A program made the translations under genes and the position numbers. Under the pieces are notes generated by a model that worked only from the letters and a program-made list of their open reading frames with translations, did no database searches and was not told the origin of the DNA. Shown one piece after another: positions 63,374-64,000 of a stretch of DNA of 64,000 nt. The DNA comes from Streptomyces sp. DHE7-1 (GTDB taxonomy: Bacteria > Actinomycetota > Actinomycetes > Streptomycetales > Streptomycetaceae), in contig JACJDG010000003.1 in assembly GCA_016432725.1 (NCBI GenBank), forward strand, positions 5,486,001-5,550,000, given 5' to 3'. Each line of letters starts with the position of its first letter. Within the stretch, counting starts at the first letter, position 1.

Positions 63374-64000
63374 TCAGTAGCCGAAGTCCTGCGTCCACCA
63401 GGGGCCGCCCGAGCCCATGTGCACGCCGACTCCGAGGGTCTTGAAGTCGCAGTTCAGTATGTTGGCGCGGTGGCCGGGGCTGTTCATCCAGGCGTCCATC
63501 ACGGCAGCAGCGTCCGCCTGGCCGCGGGCTATGTTCTCGCCGCCGAGGTCGGTTATGCCCGCCTTCGCGGCCCGGTCCCAGGGGCTGGCCCCGTCCGGGT
63601 CGGTGTGGTCGAAGAAGCCCCGCGCGGCCATGTCGTCGCTGAAGGCCTCGGCCAGCGAGGTCAGCGAGGAGTTCGCCGAGAGCGCGCTGCACCCGACCTT
63701 GGCCCGCTCCTCGTTGACCAGCTTCAGCACCTCGGCCTCGACGGCGGTCTGCGTCGACACCGTCACCGGCGCGGAGGTCCGCTTCGGGGCCTTGGCCGTC
63801 GGGTGGGACGGGGTGGTCTTCCGCTCGGGGGCCTTCGCCGTGGACGAGGGCTTCTCCGAGGGCGACTTCGTCGGCGGGGCCGAGGCCGAGGCCGACTCGG
63901 ACGCGGTGTCGGACGGGGCCGGCGAGGTCGCCCGGTGGGTGTCGCGGCTCGCGGCGGAGCCGCCGCTCCGGCTGTCGGCGCTGCCCGAGCTGCCGCCCTG
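63374..64000 (-). CDS. CAP-domain (SCP/PR-1) secreted protein, 5' end outside window
   Basis: At least 208 residues in view; the start lies beyond base 64000. The C-terminal ~125 residues are a CAP domain: EVLKLVNEERAKVGCSALSA, FFDHTDPDGASPWDRA, GGENIARGQ, NSPGHRANILN and the end WWTQDFGY. The His, Glu and His of the CAP cavity are present. Before it runs a long Ser/Thr/Pro/Ala/Lys linker (TASESASASAPPTKSPSEKP), typical of exported proteins. Role unknown; YkwD-like CAP proteins are secreted in many actinobacteria. Confidence 0.88.
   Translation of the reverse strand, partial: QGGSSGSADSRSGGSAASRDTHRATSPAPSDTASESASASAPPTKSPSEKPSSTAKAPERKTTPSHPTAKAPKRTSAPVTVSTQTAVEAEVLKLVNEERAKVGCSALSANSSLTSLAEAFSDDMAARGFFDHTDPDGASPWDRAAKAGITDLGGENIARGQADAAAVMDAWMNSPGHRANILNCDFKTLGVGVHMGSGGPWWTQDFGY

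Overview
The window is chromosomal DNA of a Streptomyces or very close relative. The evidence is very high GC with third positions almost always G or C, frequent GTG starts, two adjacent conservons (kinase, roadblock, DUF742, GTPase), a HupS-type HU protein with a Lys/Ala tail, an AccB/AccE acyl-CoA carboxylase pair, and the order ndgR-leuC-leuD-hupS-cofC-plsC-gpsA-ddl-thiL-thiD-rpmB and recG-rsmD-coaD-rpmF-rnc-mutM. From memory this follows the core-chromosome order of Streptomyces coelicolor around SCO5525 to SCO5573. I could not run a comparison.

Layout. 1-5.4 kb: the end of a divergent urease alpha gene, agmatine deiminase, a TetR regulator, then citramalate synthase behind an attenuator-like hairpin, and a VOC protein. 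5.4-16.9 kb: an accessory stretch of secreted carbohydrate-active enzymes (GH30-lectin, GH3 with a Calx-beta domain, PL8 lyase) with a GPP34 protein, a Gly-rich membrane protein, a YceI protein and an M15-like secreted protein. 17-18.9 kb: accB-accE. 19-29.6 kb: two tandem conservons on the minus strand whose cvnD genes share a perfectly identical 290-bp tract. 30-36 kb: a small ANPRRT-repeat protein, an FAH-family hydrolase, gltX, a HAD phosphatase, five tRNA genes (Gln, Glu, Glu, Gln, Glu), and a divergent MerR/DUF4188 pair. 36-47.7 kb: branched-chain amino-acid regulator and isomerase, HupS, CofC, phospholipid precursor genes, Ddl, thiamine phosphorylation and L28. 47.9-61.9 kb: a Dak/FakA-like protein, a translationally coupled Hsp90-TPR pair that looks inserted before recG, then the coaD-rnc-mutM block. 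61.9-64 kb: a 175-bp fold-back element, an HxlR/flavodoxin pair with a clean operator, and the start-less end of a CAP-domain protein.

How the parts connect. cimA, ndgR and leuCD belong to branched-chain amino-acid supply. plsC and gpsA supply phosphatidic-acid precursors, and AccB/AccE supplies malonyl- or methylmalonyl-CoA. GltX sits just upstream of tRNA-Glu and tRNA-Gln genes; in organisms without GlnRS it charges both. The conservons are membrane-associated signalling complexes. The Hsp90-TPR pair is the least explained module.

Data quality. I find 19 places, in 15 genes, where a frame breaks by exactly one missing base. Eighteen lie at a clear G or C run one base short, and the rsmD break lies in a C-rich stretch where the run is ambiguous. 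They hit genes that cannot all be dead (gltX, leuD, thiD, rsmD, mutM twice), and an intact paralog inside the window confirms one of them. I therefore annotate these as single genes with probable sequencing deletions, not as pseudogenes.
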